Shown one piece after another: positions 1 through 8,000 of a stretch of 11,354 nt of DNA. Location: the NCBI GenBank assembly GCA_023405565.1, contig JAEXXW010000637.1, positions 1 through 11,354 of the forward strand. Reading direction: 5' to 3'. A model generated the notes under the pieces. It saw only the letters and a program-made list of their open reading frames with translations, had not been told where the DNA came from and ran no database searches. Both the position numbers and the translations under genes were made by a program. Position 1 is the first letter of the stretch; every line of letters begins with the position of its first letter. The DNA is from Pseudomonadota bacterium. Lineage in GTDB: Bacteria; Pseudomonadota; Alphaproteobacteria; Rhizobiales; Xanthobacteraceae.

Positions 1-1
1 T

Positions 2-1210
2 CTTAAGCCAGGTTTGATTGCGATCGGTCTGACGCTGACATTGTTGAGTTCCGCGGCGAGTGCTGAGTCTGCATCGCCGGGGATCACCGATGATACGGTG
101 ACAGTCGGAACAATTGCGCCGTTGTCGGGCCCTACAGCGCCGTTGTCGATCTACAATCGCCAGATCGACGCCTACCTGAAGTACGTGAATGAACAGGGTG
201 GCGTGCGTATGGCGGACGGAAAGACCCGAAAGGTTGTGACGCGCATCGTCGATTCTGGCGGACAGCCCTCACGGGCGGTCTCCGGAGCGCGCGAACTCGT
301 CGATCAGGATCAGGTCTTTGCGGTGCTTGGACCATTCGGCTCCAATGAGAACCGAGCTATCATCGATTATCTGAATGCCAAGAAGGTGCCGCATGTCTAT
401 CTTCTGTCGGCTGCCTCATATTTTGGCGACTACAAGAAGAATCCGTGGACAATCGGTTTCCCGCCTGTCCCGGCAACTCAGATGACCATCTTCGCAACCT
501 ATCTGAAGCAGACGAATCCGAAGGCGAAGGTCGCTATACTTTATGGCAATGATGAATACGGAAAAGATGGTCTGGAAGGCTTCAAACGCGCCATTGCTGG
601 AAGCGACATCACAATCGTCGCTTCGGAAAGTTATGAAAACACCGACGCAACGGTTGATTCGCAGATCGTGAAGCTCGCCAATAGTGGCGCAGACACCTTC
701 ATCAATTTCGCTGTCGGCCGCACTGCAGCTCAGGCTTTGCAGAAGGCGTCGGATATCGGCTGGAAGCCGCTTCGCATCGTTGAGACAAGTACGGCATCAT
801 CAGGGTTGCTGAAGCGTCTGCCTGTCCCTGTCATTGAGGGCATCGTCAGTGCGATCTATCTGAAGGACCCATCGGCCGAGCGATTCAAGAATGATCCCGC
901 CATTGTCCGGTATCAGACAGCAATGGCCAAGTTTTTCGGCGCGGGTTTCGATCCAACAGCGATGCCGATGGGTGCGGCACTGGCCGAAGCATTCGTCAAA
1001 GCACTTGAGCAGATGAAGAAGCCGCAAAGAGCGGAGCTGATGGATGTCATCCGGCGCGTCGACAAGCAGGAAAACCAGTTCCTGCTGGATGGAATCCGTT
1101 TCAACAATGCTTCGACCGACGGCTTTCCGATCAATCAGATGCAGATCATGACCGTAAAAGACGGGGTGCTCGTGCCGACGGGCGATATCCTGACCGGTGC
1201 CCCACGCTGA
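2..1210 (+). CDS. ABC transporter substrate-binding protein, branched-chain amino acid/amide type (5' end cut by window)
   Basis: Periplasmic ligand-binding receptor of the LivJ/AmiC-like family (Peripla_BP_6), which delivers a small solute to an inner-membrane ABC permease. The frame is open to the left edge. A TTG at 14 could serve as a start, but the residues before it (Leu-Lys-Pro-Gly) look like the basic n-region of a signal peptide, so the true start is probably just outside the window. A hydrophobic stretch ending in Ala-Ser-Ala, about residues 5-21, is the likely signal peptide with signal peptidase I cleavage. The mature protein opens with the family's typical ITDDTVTVGTIAPLSGP, and the length (about 400 residues) fits an almost complete protein. 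Relatives often sit beside aromatic or amide degradation genes and bind many ligands besides amino acids, so the ligand is unknown. No matching permease or ATPase genes are present; they may lie to the left. It is followed by a catabolic gene set on the same strand, 84 bp away. Confidence 0.9.
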   Translation, partial: LKPGLIAIGLTLTLLSSAASAESASPGITDDTVTVGTIAPLSGPTAPLSIYNRQIDAYLKYVNEQGGVRMADGKTRKVVTRIVDSGGQPSRAVSGARELVDQDQVFAVLGPFGSNENRAIIDYLNAKKVPHVYLLSAASYFGDYKKNPWTIGFPPVPATQMTIFATYLKQTNPKAKVAILYGNDEYGKDGLEGFKRAIAGSDITIVASESYENTDATVDSQIVKLANSGADTFINFAVGRTAAQALQKASDIGWKPLRIVETSTASSGLLKRLPVPVIEGIVSAIYLKDPSAERFKNDPAIVRYQTAMAKFFGAGFDPTAMPMGAALAEAFVKALEQMKKPQRAELMDVIRRVDKQENQFLLDGIRFNNASTDGFPINQMQIMTVKDGVLVPTGDILTGAPR

Positions 1211-1230
1211 TATTGATCAGCGCTCAGCAA

Positions 1231-1270
1231 TTGAAATGTCCTGCTTCAAATGTGTTGCAGGACGTTTCAA
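1231..1270. repeat. 14-bp inverted repeat (stem-loop) upstream of the monooxygenase
   Basis: Left arm TTGAAATGTCCTGC (1231-1244) and right arm GCAGGACGTTTCAA (1257-1270) are complementary over all 14 positions with a single G-U-type mismatch, enclosing a 12-nt loop. The loop begins with TTCAAATGT, which is a near-direct repeat of TTGAAATGT in the left arm, so an alternative smaller pairing exists. The right arm runs straight into AAAGGAG (1269-1275). No U-run follows on either strand, so it is not a classical intrinsic terminator. It may be an operator, an mRNA-stabilising processing hairpin between the transporter gene and the monooxygenase, or a translational control element. The structure is seen directly; the role is inferred. 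Confidence 0.6.
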
Positions 1271-1294
1271 AGGAGCTTCAAGGCCTGAATCCCG

Positions 1295-3016
1295 ATGGAA
1301 GTTACATTCTCCGAATATTTCCCTTACGAGCACCATGCGGCGGAGTTGCCGCCGCTGAATGCTGGGAAGGAATCGACGCCTCATCAGGTAGTGATAGCGG
1401 GCGGTGGGCCAACCGGCCTCGTCCTGGCGCTCAGCCTGGCCAAGCACGGTATTGCCAGCGTCGTCCTGGAGGCCGATGCAACGGTATGTACTGGCAGCCG
1501 GGCTGGGGCGTTTACGCGCCGTACAATGGAGATTTTCGATCGTATCGGTGTCGTCGATGCTGTGCTCGATACGAGTCTGCGTTGGAAGGAGGGGTGGACA
1601 TTTCTTGGCATGACCGAGATTGCCCGTCTTCACGTTCCGGACGACGAAAATCAGAAATTTCCTCCCTCCATCAGTCAATTGCAAAATTACATTGAGCATT
1701 GCCTGGTCAAGGAAGCCGAGCGTCATCGCGACCTGATCGATATCCGCTGGCAAACCCGGTTGCGGAGTCTTACGAATTCGGATGATGGTGTGTCGCTGGC
1801 CGTCGAAACTGCGGACGGCGACACATACGGCATGGAAACGGCGTGGCTTGTCGCATGCGATGGCGGTCAAAGCACTGTCCGCCGCGAGCTTGGGCTCAGG
1901 ATGAGGGGCGAGCGCCATGTCGGCCGATACGTGATTATTGATATCCGTGTCGATAATGAAAACGTGCGGGCCGGGCGGCATTGCTGGTTTAACCCGCCAT
2001 CCCTGCTGGATGGTACGCTGCTGATGTACAAGCAGCCACGCGGCATGATCAGATTTGACTATCAGATCCGCGAAAAGGACGAATCGTGGGCTGCGCAACC
2101 CGACGAGGTTCTGAAGCGGGTTCAGAAGCATCTCGACATGCTGGGAATTGAGGGAGATTGGGAGCCGGTCTGGCTCAGCCTCTACCGCGCGAGTGCACTC
2201 ACTCTCGATAACTACAGGCATGGCCGTGTATTGTTTTGCGGCGATGCGGCCCATCTTGTGCCGATTTTTGGCGTTCGCGGCATGAATTCGGCGGTCGAAG
2301 ACGCTCACAATCTCGCCTGGAAACTGGCCTTCACGCTTCGCGGTCTCAACGATCTCTGGCTTCTCGATACTTATTCCGAGGAACGACGGTTTGCGGCGTT
2401 GAGCAACATACGCTATGCCTCGCGTGGTGCTGAATTCATGTCGCCACCGTCGAAGCCGCACCGATTGATGCGTGATGCGGTGCTTTCGCTGGCCTTGAAC
2501 AACCCGGCTTTGCGAGATCTTGTCATTCCCCGTCAGCATGCGGCGACCCCATTGACCGCGTCCTCGCTGGTCATCCCGGATGAACACGATGAATTTGAAG
2601 CGGGGCCGGCGCCCGGGTTCGTTCTGCCCGAGTGCCCGCTCATCATCCACACACAGCACGGCAAACGAGAGGGGTATCTCACTGATCTTCTCGGGGCGCG
2701 GTTCGATATCCTGTATTTCAGCGAGTCCGGTGACGTGCCGGCGTCGGTTCTCCATGTCTGCGAGGCGCTCATGCAGACGCTTCCGATCAAGCTGCATCGA
2801 GTGGTTCGCAGGACGAGCGAGGTTGCTGACGAGTATGTCGAAGACCGCACAGGGCGGCTGTTTCCTCTTTTTGGGGCGCAATTCGGTACACTCTACCTCG
2901 TCCGTCCTGATGGGCACGTTATGGCCCGCTGGAAACAGGCGGATGCAAAGAGTTTGGAAGCTGTGATGAACAAATTCGCATTATCACAACATCACGCGGA
3001 GATAACCTCGGCATGA
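1295..3016 (+). CDS. FAD-dependent aromatic-type monooxygenase (PheA/TfdB/MhpA-like)
   Basis: Class A flavoprotein monooxygenase (FAD_binding_3 family), 573 residues, expected to hydroxylate an aromatic or heteroaromatic substrate with NAD(P)H and O2 in the cytoplasm. The Rossmann dinucleotide motif is GGGPTG at residues 36-41, with the acidic end of beta-2 at Glu59. The mid-chain DG motif is CDGGQSTVRRELG at 188-200, and the GD motif starts at Gly316 (GDAAHLVP) and leads into RGMNSAVEDAHNLAWKL at 328-344, the usual FAD-contact and helix segment. The last 130 or so residues, with LVRPDGHVMARW near the end, resemble the thioredoxin-like C-terminal domain of phenol hydroxylase-type enzymes. The ATG at 1295 is the first usable start after an in-frame TGA at 1286. 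AAAGGAG lies 19 nt upstream, which is rather far; a weaker CAAGG is closer. It overlaps the next gene by ATGA, so it is translationally coupled. The substrate is unknown; a decarboxylating or dehalogenating hydroxylase is also possible. Confidence 0.93.
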   Translation: MEVTFSEYFPYEHHAAELPPLNAGKESTPHQVVIAGGGPTGLVLALSLAKHGIASVVLEADATVCTGSRAGAFTRRTMEIFDRIGVVDAVLDTSLRWKEGWTFLGMTEIARLHVPDDENQKFPPSISQLQNYIEHCLVKEAERHRDLIDIRWQTRLRSLTNSDDGVSLAVETADGDTYGMETAWLVACDGGQSTVRRELGLRMRGERHVGRYVIIDIRVDNENVRAGRHCWFNPPSLLDGTLLMYKQPRGMIRFDYQIREKDESWAAQPDEVLKRVQKHLDMLGIEGDWEPVWLSLYRASALTLDNYRHGRVLFCGDAAHLVPIFGVRGMNSAVEDAHNLAWKLAFTLRGLNDLWLLDTYSEERRFAALSNIRYASRGAEFMSPPSKPHRLMRDAVLSLALNNPALRDLVIPRQHAATPLTASSLVIPDEHDEFEAGPAPGFVLPECPLIIHTQHGKREGYLTDLLGARFDILYFSESGDVPASVLHVCEALMQTLPIKLHRVVRRTSEVADEYVEDRTGRLFPLFGAQFGTLYLVRPDGHVMARWKQADAKSLEAVMNKFALSQHHAEITSA

Positions 3017-3225
3017 CACGTGATGAGCTTGAGGAAACCTACACGAAGCTCTGTGATCGTCTTTCTGAAGTGGGCGAGGCAAATACCGGTATTGCGCTCG
3101 CGCGACTGACGATGCTTTTGATCCAGAACATGAGTGATGCGAACCGCGTGTCTGCTCTCATTGACGAGGCGGTTGTGGGGTATACCGGCGAGAGTAAACC
3201 TGTCGAAGAAGGATCATCTTTGTGA
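3013..3225 (+). CDS. DUF2783 small protein
   Basis: A 70-residue acidic, mostly helical protein with no signal peptide, membrane segment or cysteine pair. Its opening (MTRDELEETYTKLCDRL) and its NTGIALARLTMLLIQNMSD core match what I recall of the DUF2783 family, whose members are typically encoded next to FAD-dependent monooxygenases. Here it overlaps the monooxygenase stop by ATGA at the 5' end and the hydrolase GTG start by GTGA at the 3' end, so all three are likely made from one transcript in a fixed ratio. GGAG at 2998-3001 is the likely ribosome binding site. The function is not established. A role as a small subunit, chaperone or regulator of the flavoenzyme is an inference from linkage only. 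Confidence 0.82.
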   Translation: MTRDELEETYTKLCDRLSEVGEANTGIALARLTMLLIQNMSDANRVSALIDEAVVGYTGESKPVEEGSSL

Positions 3226-4340
3226 CACCGGAGCTCGTTCGCATCGACGTCCGGCCGGGTGCGGCTCAGGAAAGTCAATCGGGTCTTCAGATGATGAATC
3301 CCCGCATCTGGGGGCTGTTCACGCATCCAGTAGGGGCGCGCTGTGCCGCCATCGTCATTCACCCAACATCTAATTTCCATGCGCATTATCTCGTCGAACC
3401 GCTGACCAAGCGAGGCATCGCAATGCTAGCGCTCAATACGCGCTACGTTGGCAACGATGCTGTTCTTTTGCTCGAGCAGGCGATCCAGGATTTGGGAGCC
3501 GGTGTGAAATGGCTTCGCGCACGTGGCTTCGATCGCGTCATGCTCATTGGCAATTCCGGAGGTGCTGCGCTTGTCAGCCTGTATCAGGCGCAAGCGGAAA
3601 AACTGGATATCACGCATACTGCAGCAGGCGATCCGATTTCCCTGGATCCATCAGATCTTCCACCGGCCAACGGCATTGCCCTGTGTGCCGCCCATCTTGG
3701 TCGATCACGTATTATCGAGAACTGGATCGATCCTGCGGTGATCGATGAGGCGGACCTGCTCGCCTCTGATCCCGCTCTGGATATGTTCAATCCGGACAAT
3801 GGACCGCCTTTTTCAGCGGAATTTATGCTGCGCTATCGTTCCGCACAGAAAGCACGTATCGCGCGGATCACAGCATGGGCACAGGCAAAGCTGCGGCAAA
3901 TTCGAGCCATTCCGGGCGGGCCGCGCGATATGGCATTTCTGATCAACCGGACTCTTGCGGACCCGCGCTGTCTCGATGCTTCGATTGATCCGAATGACCG
4001 CGTTCCCGGCACAACAATCTGGGGACCGCCGCGAGCGCAGAATTATGCTGCCAACAGCATGGGGCGCTACACGTCATTGACGGGATTTTTCAGTCAATGG
4101 TCGCCGATGAGCCGCGGTGACGGGCCAACCAATCTCGCGCGGACGACGGTACCGGTGATCCTGTTCGAGCACACAGCCGATTCATCGATCTTTCCGTGCG
4201 ACAATGACGTCTGGGTAGCCGCCGCGCCGGGGCGGCTGAAGAGTCATCGTCTGGCGGGAGGCGATCACTATCTGACGGGGCGTCCGGACCTCGTTGCTGA
4301 AATGGCCGATTCAATGACTGCATTTGCCGGGCGTCTGTAA
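3222..4340 (+). CDS. alpha/beta hydrolase
   Basis: A 372-residue cytoplasmic serine hydrolase with the alpha/beta hydrolase fold. The nucleophile elbow is LIGNSGG with Ser112. The likely acid is Asp320 in FEHTADSSIFP and the likely base is His349 in GGDHYLTGR, giving a full triad in the canonical order. The strand HPTSNFHAHY near residue 47 would supply the oxyanion region. About 200 residues separate the nucleophile from the acid, leaving a large cap or lid insertion (roughly 130-305) that should form the substrate pocket. The start is GTG at 3222, overlapping the DUF2783 stop (GTGA). A good AAGAAGGA Shine-Dalgarno at 3206-3213, 8 nt upstream, supports it. In this context it may be an esterase, amidase or C-C bond hydrolase acting on the product of the monooxygenase/VOC steps. 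The reaction is inferred, not shown. Confidence 0.88.
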   Translation: MTPELVRIDVRPGAAQESQSGLQMMNPRIWGLFTHPVGARCAAIVIHPTSNFHAHYLVEPLTKRGIAMLALNTRYVGNDAVLLLEQAIQDLGAGVKWLRARGFDRVMLIGNSGGAALVSLYQAQAEKLDITHTAAGDPISLDPSDLPPANGIALCAAHLGRSRIIENWIDPAVIDEADLLASDPALDMFNPDNGPPFSAEFMLRYRSAQKARIARITAWAQAKLRQIRAIPGGPRDMAFLINRTLADPRCLDASIDPNDRVPGTTIWGPPRAQNYAANSMGRYTSLTGFFSQWSPMSRGDGPTNLARTTVPVILFEHTADSSIFPCDNDVWVAAAPGRLKSHRLAGGDHYLTGRPDLVAEMADSMTAFAGRL

Positions 4341-4371
4341 TCGATTCTGCAACAGACGCGATGTCGAACAC

Positions 4372-4378
4372 AAAGGAG
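4372..4378 (+). promoter_or_regulatory. Ribosome binding site deciding the VOC gene start
   Basis: AAAGGAG, a perfect Shine-Dalgarno core, lies 6 nt before the ATG at 4385. The frame also has an ATG at 4361, but the Shine-Dalgarno would then fall inside the coding region and no comparable site precedes 4361. The 4385 start is therefore preferred, removing eight residues from the longest frame. Confidence 0.8.
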
Positions 4379-4384
4379 ACCGTC

Positions 4385-4909
4385 ATGAGCATTGCGATCC
4401 AGAAGTTGAATCACTTCGCCTATCGTTGCAAGGATGCCGAGGAAACGCGGCGTTTCTACGAGGATATTCTTGGTCTGCCGTTATTTCATATCGTTCGGGA
4501 GGATCATGTGCCGTCCACCGGAGAGTATAATCCATTTTGCCATCTGTTCTTTCGGATGAACGATGGCTCCTGTGTTGCTTTCTTCGACCTCGGTGATGAT
4601 ATCGCTCCCGAACCGTCACCGAACACACCGGCATGGGTCAACCATCTGGCATTGGAGGTCGCGACCCAGGAGGAACTGGTCACGTTCAAGAAAAAACTCG
4701 AAGCAGCCGGCATTCCGGTACTTGGTGTTACGGATCACCACACGATGAACTCCATCTATTTCTTTGATCCGAACGGGCTGCGGGTCGAGCTGGCGTGCTG
4801 GCAGGTGGACGAGGACTACATGGCCAAGGAAGCCAAGGTTGCACACCAGCGTCTGAATGAATGGACTGTGGCCAAGCGCGCACGTCTGGCGGAAAAAGCA
4901 GCGTCCTAA
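4385..4909 (+). CDS. VOC-family metalloenzyme (glyoxalase/extradiol dioxygenase superfamily)
   Basis: A 174-residue single-domain protein with two beta-alpha-beta-beta-beta modules (about 5-70 and 83-140). Metal-ligand positions of the superfamily are filled by His10 (KLNHFAY), His87 (WVNHLALEV) and Glu135 (GLRVELACW), a 2-His-1-Glu set. At the end of module one, where glyoxalase I has a second Glu, the sequence is CVAFFDLG, so the pattern favours an extradiol dioxygenase-like or FosA-like metal site over a glyoxalase I. The FDPNGLRVEL motif before the final ligand is typical. A helical charged tail follows (about 143-174). The enzyme is shorter than two-domain catechol extradiol dioxygenases (about 290 residues) and would act as a dimer if it follows the family. 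The gap to the hydrolase is 44 bp with a strong ribosome binding site, so it probably belongs to the same transcript. Ring cleavage of the hydroxylated product is a plausible but unproven role. Confidence 0.88.
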   Translation: MSIAIQKLNHFAYRCKDAEETRRFYEDILGLPLFHIVREDHVPSTGEYNPFCHLFFRMNDGSCVAFFDLGDDIAPEPSPNTPAWVNHLALEVATQEELVTFKKKLEAAGIPVLGVTDHHTMNSIYFFDPNGLRVELACWQVDEDYMAKEAKVAHQRLNEWTVAKRARLAEKAAS

Positions 4910-4960
4910 TCTCAGAGACGGAGTTTAGGGCTTTAGGCGGCGTGCCGCCGCGTGCGGGGA

Positions 4961-5001
4961 TACGTCATATGAATACAAAATATCTGTATTTTATTGACGT
5001 A
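4961..5001. promoter_or_regulatory. Concentric interrupted palindrome (candidate operator)
   Basis: Two pairs of inverted arms share one centre at position 4981: inner AATACA (4972-4977) with TGTATT (4985-4990), and outer TACGTCA (4961-4967) with TGACGTA (4995-5001), all exact. A further half-site-like CGTATT occurs at 5009-5014. The element sits in an unusually AT-rich patch between the VOC gene and the HyuAB fusion, and its right outer arm overlaps a TTGACG -35-like hexamer. This is what a repressor operator would look like, for example for a GntR-, TetR- or MarR-type regulator; the regulator is not in the window. The symmetry is seen directly, the binding is inferred. Confidence 0.6.
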
Positions 5002-5023
5002 ATATATTCGTATTATCTATGTT
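4994..5023 (+). promoter_or_regulatory. Putative sigma70-type promoter for the HyuAB fusion gene
   Basis: TTGACG (4994-4999, five of six to consensus) is followed after 18 nt by TATGTT (5018-5023, four of six). The region is AT-rich, in contrast with its surroundings. Transcription would begin near 5030, which excludes translation from the ATG at 5019 and agrees with the start chosen at 5055. It would drive the fusion gene, the reductase and the ferredoxin. The -10 match is modest. Confidence 0.45.
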
Positions 5024-5038
5024 TGCTGGGACGAGACT

Positions 5039-5043
5039 GAGGA
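5039..5043 (+). promoter_or_regulatory. Ribosome binding site deciding the HyuAB start
   Basis: GAGGA lies 11 nt before the ATG at 5055. The earlier in-frame ATG at 5019 is preceded only by AT-rich sequence with no Shine-Dalgarno and overlaps the putative -10 box. Starting at 5055 puts the conserved DRGGTFTD motif at residues 10-17, where the family normally has it. Confidence 0.65.
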
Positions 5044-5054
5044 TCCAAGACGCA

Positions 5055-8000
5055 ATGAGCAGTGGCTGGCAATTTTGGGTTGATCGTGGGGGCACGTTCA
5101 CTGATATCGTCGCGCGCGATCCAAGTGGCCGCTTGTCGACCCATAAGCTTCTGAGTGAAAATCCGGAACATTATTCGGATGCCACGATCGCCGGTATCAA
5201 GCAGATCCTTGATATTGCGCTCGATCAGCCGATCCCCAGTGGCCTCGTCGATACCGTTAAGATGGGAACGACGGTCGCGACAAACGCCTTGCTTGAACGC
5301 AAGGGTGAACGCACGCTGTTGATCGTCAATGAAGGCTTCAGGGATGCGTTGCGCATCGGCGATCAGGCGCGTCCGCGCCTGTTCGATCTCAACATCGCGT
5401 TGCCATCGCCACTCTACAGCAAGGTGGTTGAGATTTCCGGGCGCATTGATGTCCACGGCAAGGAACTTTCTGCGCTTGATGAGGCCAGCATTCGTTCAAT
5501 GTTGGATGCAGCGCGTGGCGAAGGTTTCAGCTCATGCGCAATCGTTCTCATGCACGCCTGGAAATATGGGGATCACGAACGCCGTGTCGCTGCGTTGGCC
5601 CGCGCGGCCGGTTTCACGCAAATATCGGCCAGCCATGAGGTCAGCCCGCTTCTTCGTCTGATTCCACGCGGTCATACCGCTGTCGTGGATGCATATCTCT
5701 CGCCCATTCTGCGGCGATATGTCGATCGCGTGGCTGCAGAGCTCGGCGATGCCAAGTTGTATTTCATTCAATCGAATGGTGGCCTGGTCGATGCGCCCCA
5801 TTTTCAGGGCAAGGATGCGATCTTGTCCGGTCCCGCAGGCGGGATTGTGGGGGCTGCGCGAACGGCTTCGATGGCTGGCTTCGATGAAATCATCGGGTTC
5901 GACATGGGTGGAACGTCGACGGACGTCGCGCTTTATGCCGGGACGTTCCAGCGCACATTCGATACGGAAGTTGCCGGTGTTCGCATCAGGGCCCCGATGA
6001 TGGCGATTCACACGGTTGCGGCTGGTGGCGGGTCGATCCTGCATTTTGACGGCTCGCGCTTTCGTGTTGGGCCGGATTCCGCCGGCGCCAATCCGGGGCC
6101 TGCCAGCTATCGCCGTGGCGGCCCTCTCACCGTCACCGACGCGAATGTTTGCGTTGGCAAAATCCAGCCGCGTCACTTCCCCGCAATTTTCGGACCGAAT
6201 GGCGACCAATTGCTGGACGCCGATATTGTGAGGGAGCGGTTCTCGCGACTTGCTGATGAGATTGCGGCCGCAACCGGCGAGAGGCGCGACATTCGCGACA
6301 TCGCCGAGGGATATCTTCGCATCGCCGTGGCCAATATGGCGAATGCGATCAAGCAGGTTTCGGTACAGAAAGGCTATGATGTCACGCGCTTCGCGTTGCA
6401 ATGTTTTGGCGGAGCAGGCGGACAACACGCCTGCCTGGTCGCTGATGAATTGCGGATGGATACGGTCTTTATCCATCCTTACGCGGGCGTGTTGTCTGCG
6501 TATGGAATGGGACTGGCCGATCAGGCCGTGATGCGCGAGCAAACGGTCGAAGTCGCATTCTCCCCTGATGCGCTGGTCGCGCTCGAGCAACATGCCGCGA
6601 AACTCGCTCATTCGGCGGCACAAGCCCTTGTCGAACAGGGTGCGGCTCCTGCCGCCATTGTCATCGAGCGCAAGGTTCATTTGCGCTATTCCGGCACCGA
6701 GGCTGCGCTTCCCGTTTCCTTTGCGTCTTATCGGGATATGGTCGCTGCGTTCACGGCAGCGCATCGTGCCCGGTTTGGCTTTGCCACGCCTGATCGCGCA
6801 CTGATCGCAGAGACAGTGACCATTGAAGCGATCTATCCCGGTGAGCCAGTTCATGAAACGACGCTACTGGCGCGCTCGGCGGAACCGCTGACGGCCATCG
6901 ATCATGTCGAGCTCTGGAGCAACGGACAGAGCTATCGCGCGCCGGTCTATGACCGAAGCACGCTTCGCGCCGGCGATCATATCGCAGGTCCCGCCCTTAT
7001 TCGCGAATCCGCTGCCACCACCATCGTCGAGCCCGGGTGGATGGCGGAGGTCACCACGCTCGATCATCTGATCCTGCGCCGCGCGGCCGCAAGAACGCTG
7101 GCCAGTGCCGCCGGGACGGAAAAGGCCGACCCCGTCCTGCTGGAACTGTTCAACAACCTGTTCATGAGCGTCGCTGAACAGACCGGTGCCGTGCTGCAAA
7201 ACACATCCATGAGCGTCAATATCAAGGAACGGCTGGATTTCTCCTGCGCGATCTTTGACGCCAATGGCAATCTTGTTGCCAATGCTCCGCACGTTCCCGT
7301 GCATCTTGGGGCGATGGGTGAGAGCGTCAGGACTGTCCTGCGCCGGCGCAAATCAACATTGCGTCCGGGCGATGTTGTCGCGCTGAACAATCCCTTTAAC
7401 GGTGGTACGCACCTTCCCGACATTACCGTCATCACGCCGGTTTTTGATAAGGATGAAAGCTCGATCCGGTTCTTTGTCGGCAGCCGTGGGCATCACGCCG
7501 ATGTCGGCGGCACCACACCAGGCTCGACGCCACCAAATTCGCACACATTGGAAGAGGAGGGGGTCGTTATCGACGACTTCCTGCTCATGGATCAGGGACA
7601 TTTCCGCGAAACTGAATTTCGGGAATTGCTGGCGCAGGCCCGTTATCCCGCCCGCAATCCGGATGTGAATGTCGCCGACATCAAGGCGCAGGTTGCCGCC
7701 AATGAGGCGGGCGTTCACGAGTTGAACCGTATCGTAGCGCATTGGGGTTGGGATACGGTTTCGCTCTACATGCGCCATGTGATGGATAATGCTGAGGAAA
7801 GCGTTCGGCGTGTAATCGCCCGTATCGGCGATGGACAATTCAGCTACACGATGGACGATGGATCGCCATTGCAGGTCCGCGTTTCGGTGAACAAGGAGAC
7901 GCGCTCCGCAATCGTCGATTTCACAGGAACCGGGGCGCAGCGCGGAGACAACTTCAATGCGCCACCGGCGGTGACGCGCGCAGCGGTGCTCTATGTCTTC

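Noticed and set aside
1213..1695. A 160-codon plus-strand frame at the start of the monooxygenase region, considered as a possible gene or a frameshifted piece
   Set aside because: It overlaps the monooxygenase in another frame, its composition is Arg/Gly/Cys-rich and low in motifs, and the true gene is uninterrupted.
1217..2917. A 566-codon open frame on the minus strand, antisense to nearly the whole monooxygenase gene
   Set aside because: It is rich in Arg, His and Pro, shows no recognisable domain and runs opposite a gene with complete flavoprotein motifs. Long antisense frames are expected from codon bias in G+C-rich DNA.
4936..4949. GGCGGC/GCCGCC hairpin just after the VOC gene, considered as an intrinsic terminator
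   Set aside because: The usable stem is about 5 bp with a 4-nt loop and is followed by GCGTGCGGGG instead of a T-run. It might slow polymerase, but it does not meet the terminator pattern.
5019..5054. Longer N-terminus of the HyuAB protein from the ATG at 5019
   Set aside because: No Shine-Dalgarno precedes it, it overlaps the putative -10 box, and the extra 12 residues lie before the family's conserved opening. ATG 5055 with GAGGA fits better.
5532..6854. Antisense frames of 440 codons here and 320 codons at 7353-8315, inside the HyuAB gene
   Set aside because: No domain, no ribosome binding site worth noting, and the plus-strand frame is continuous with conserved motifs throughout. These are shadows.
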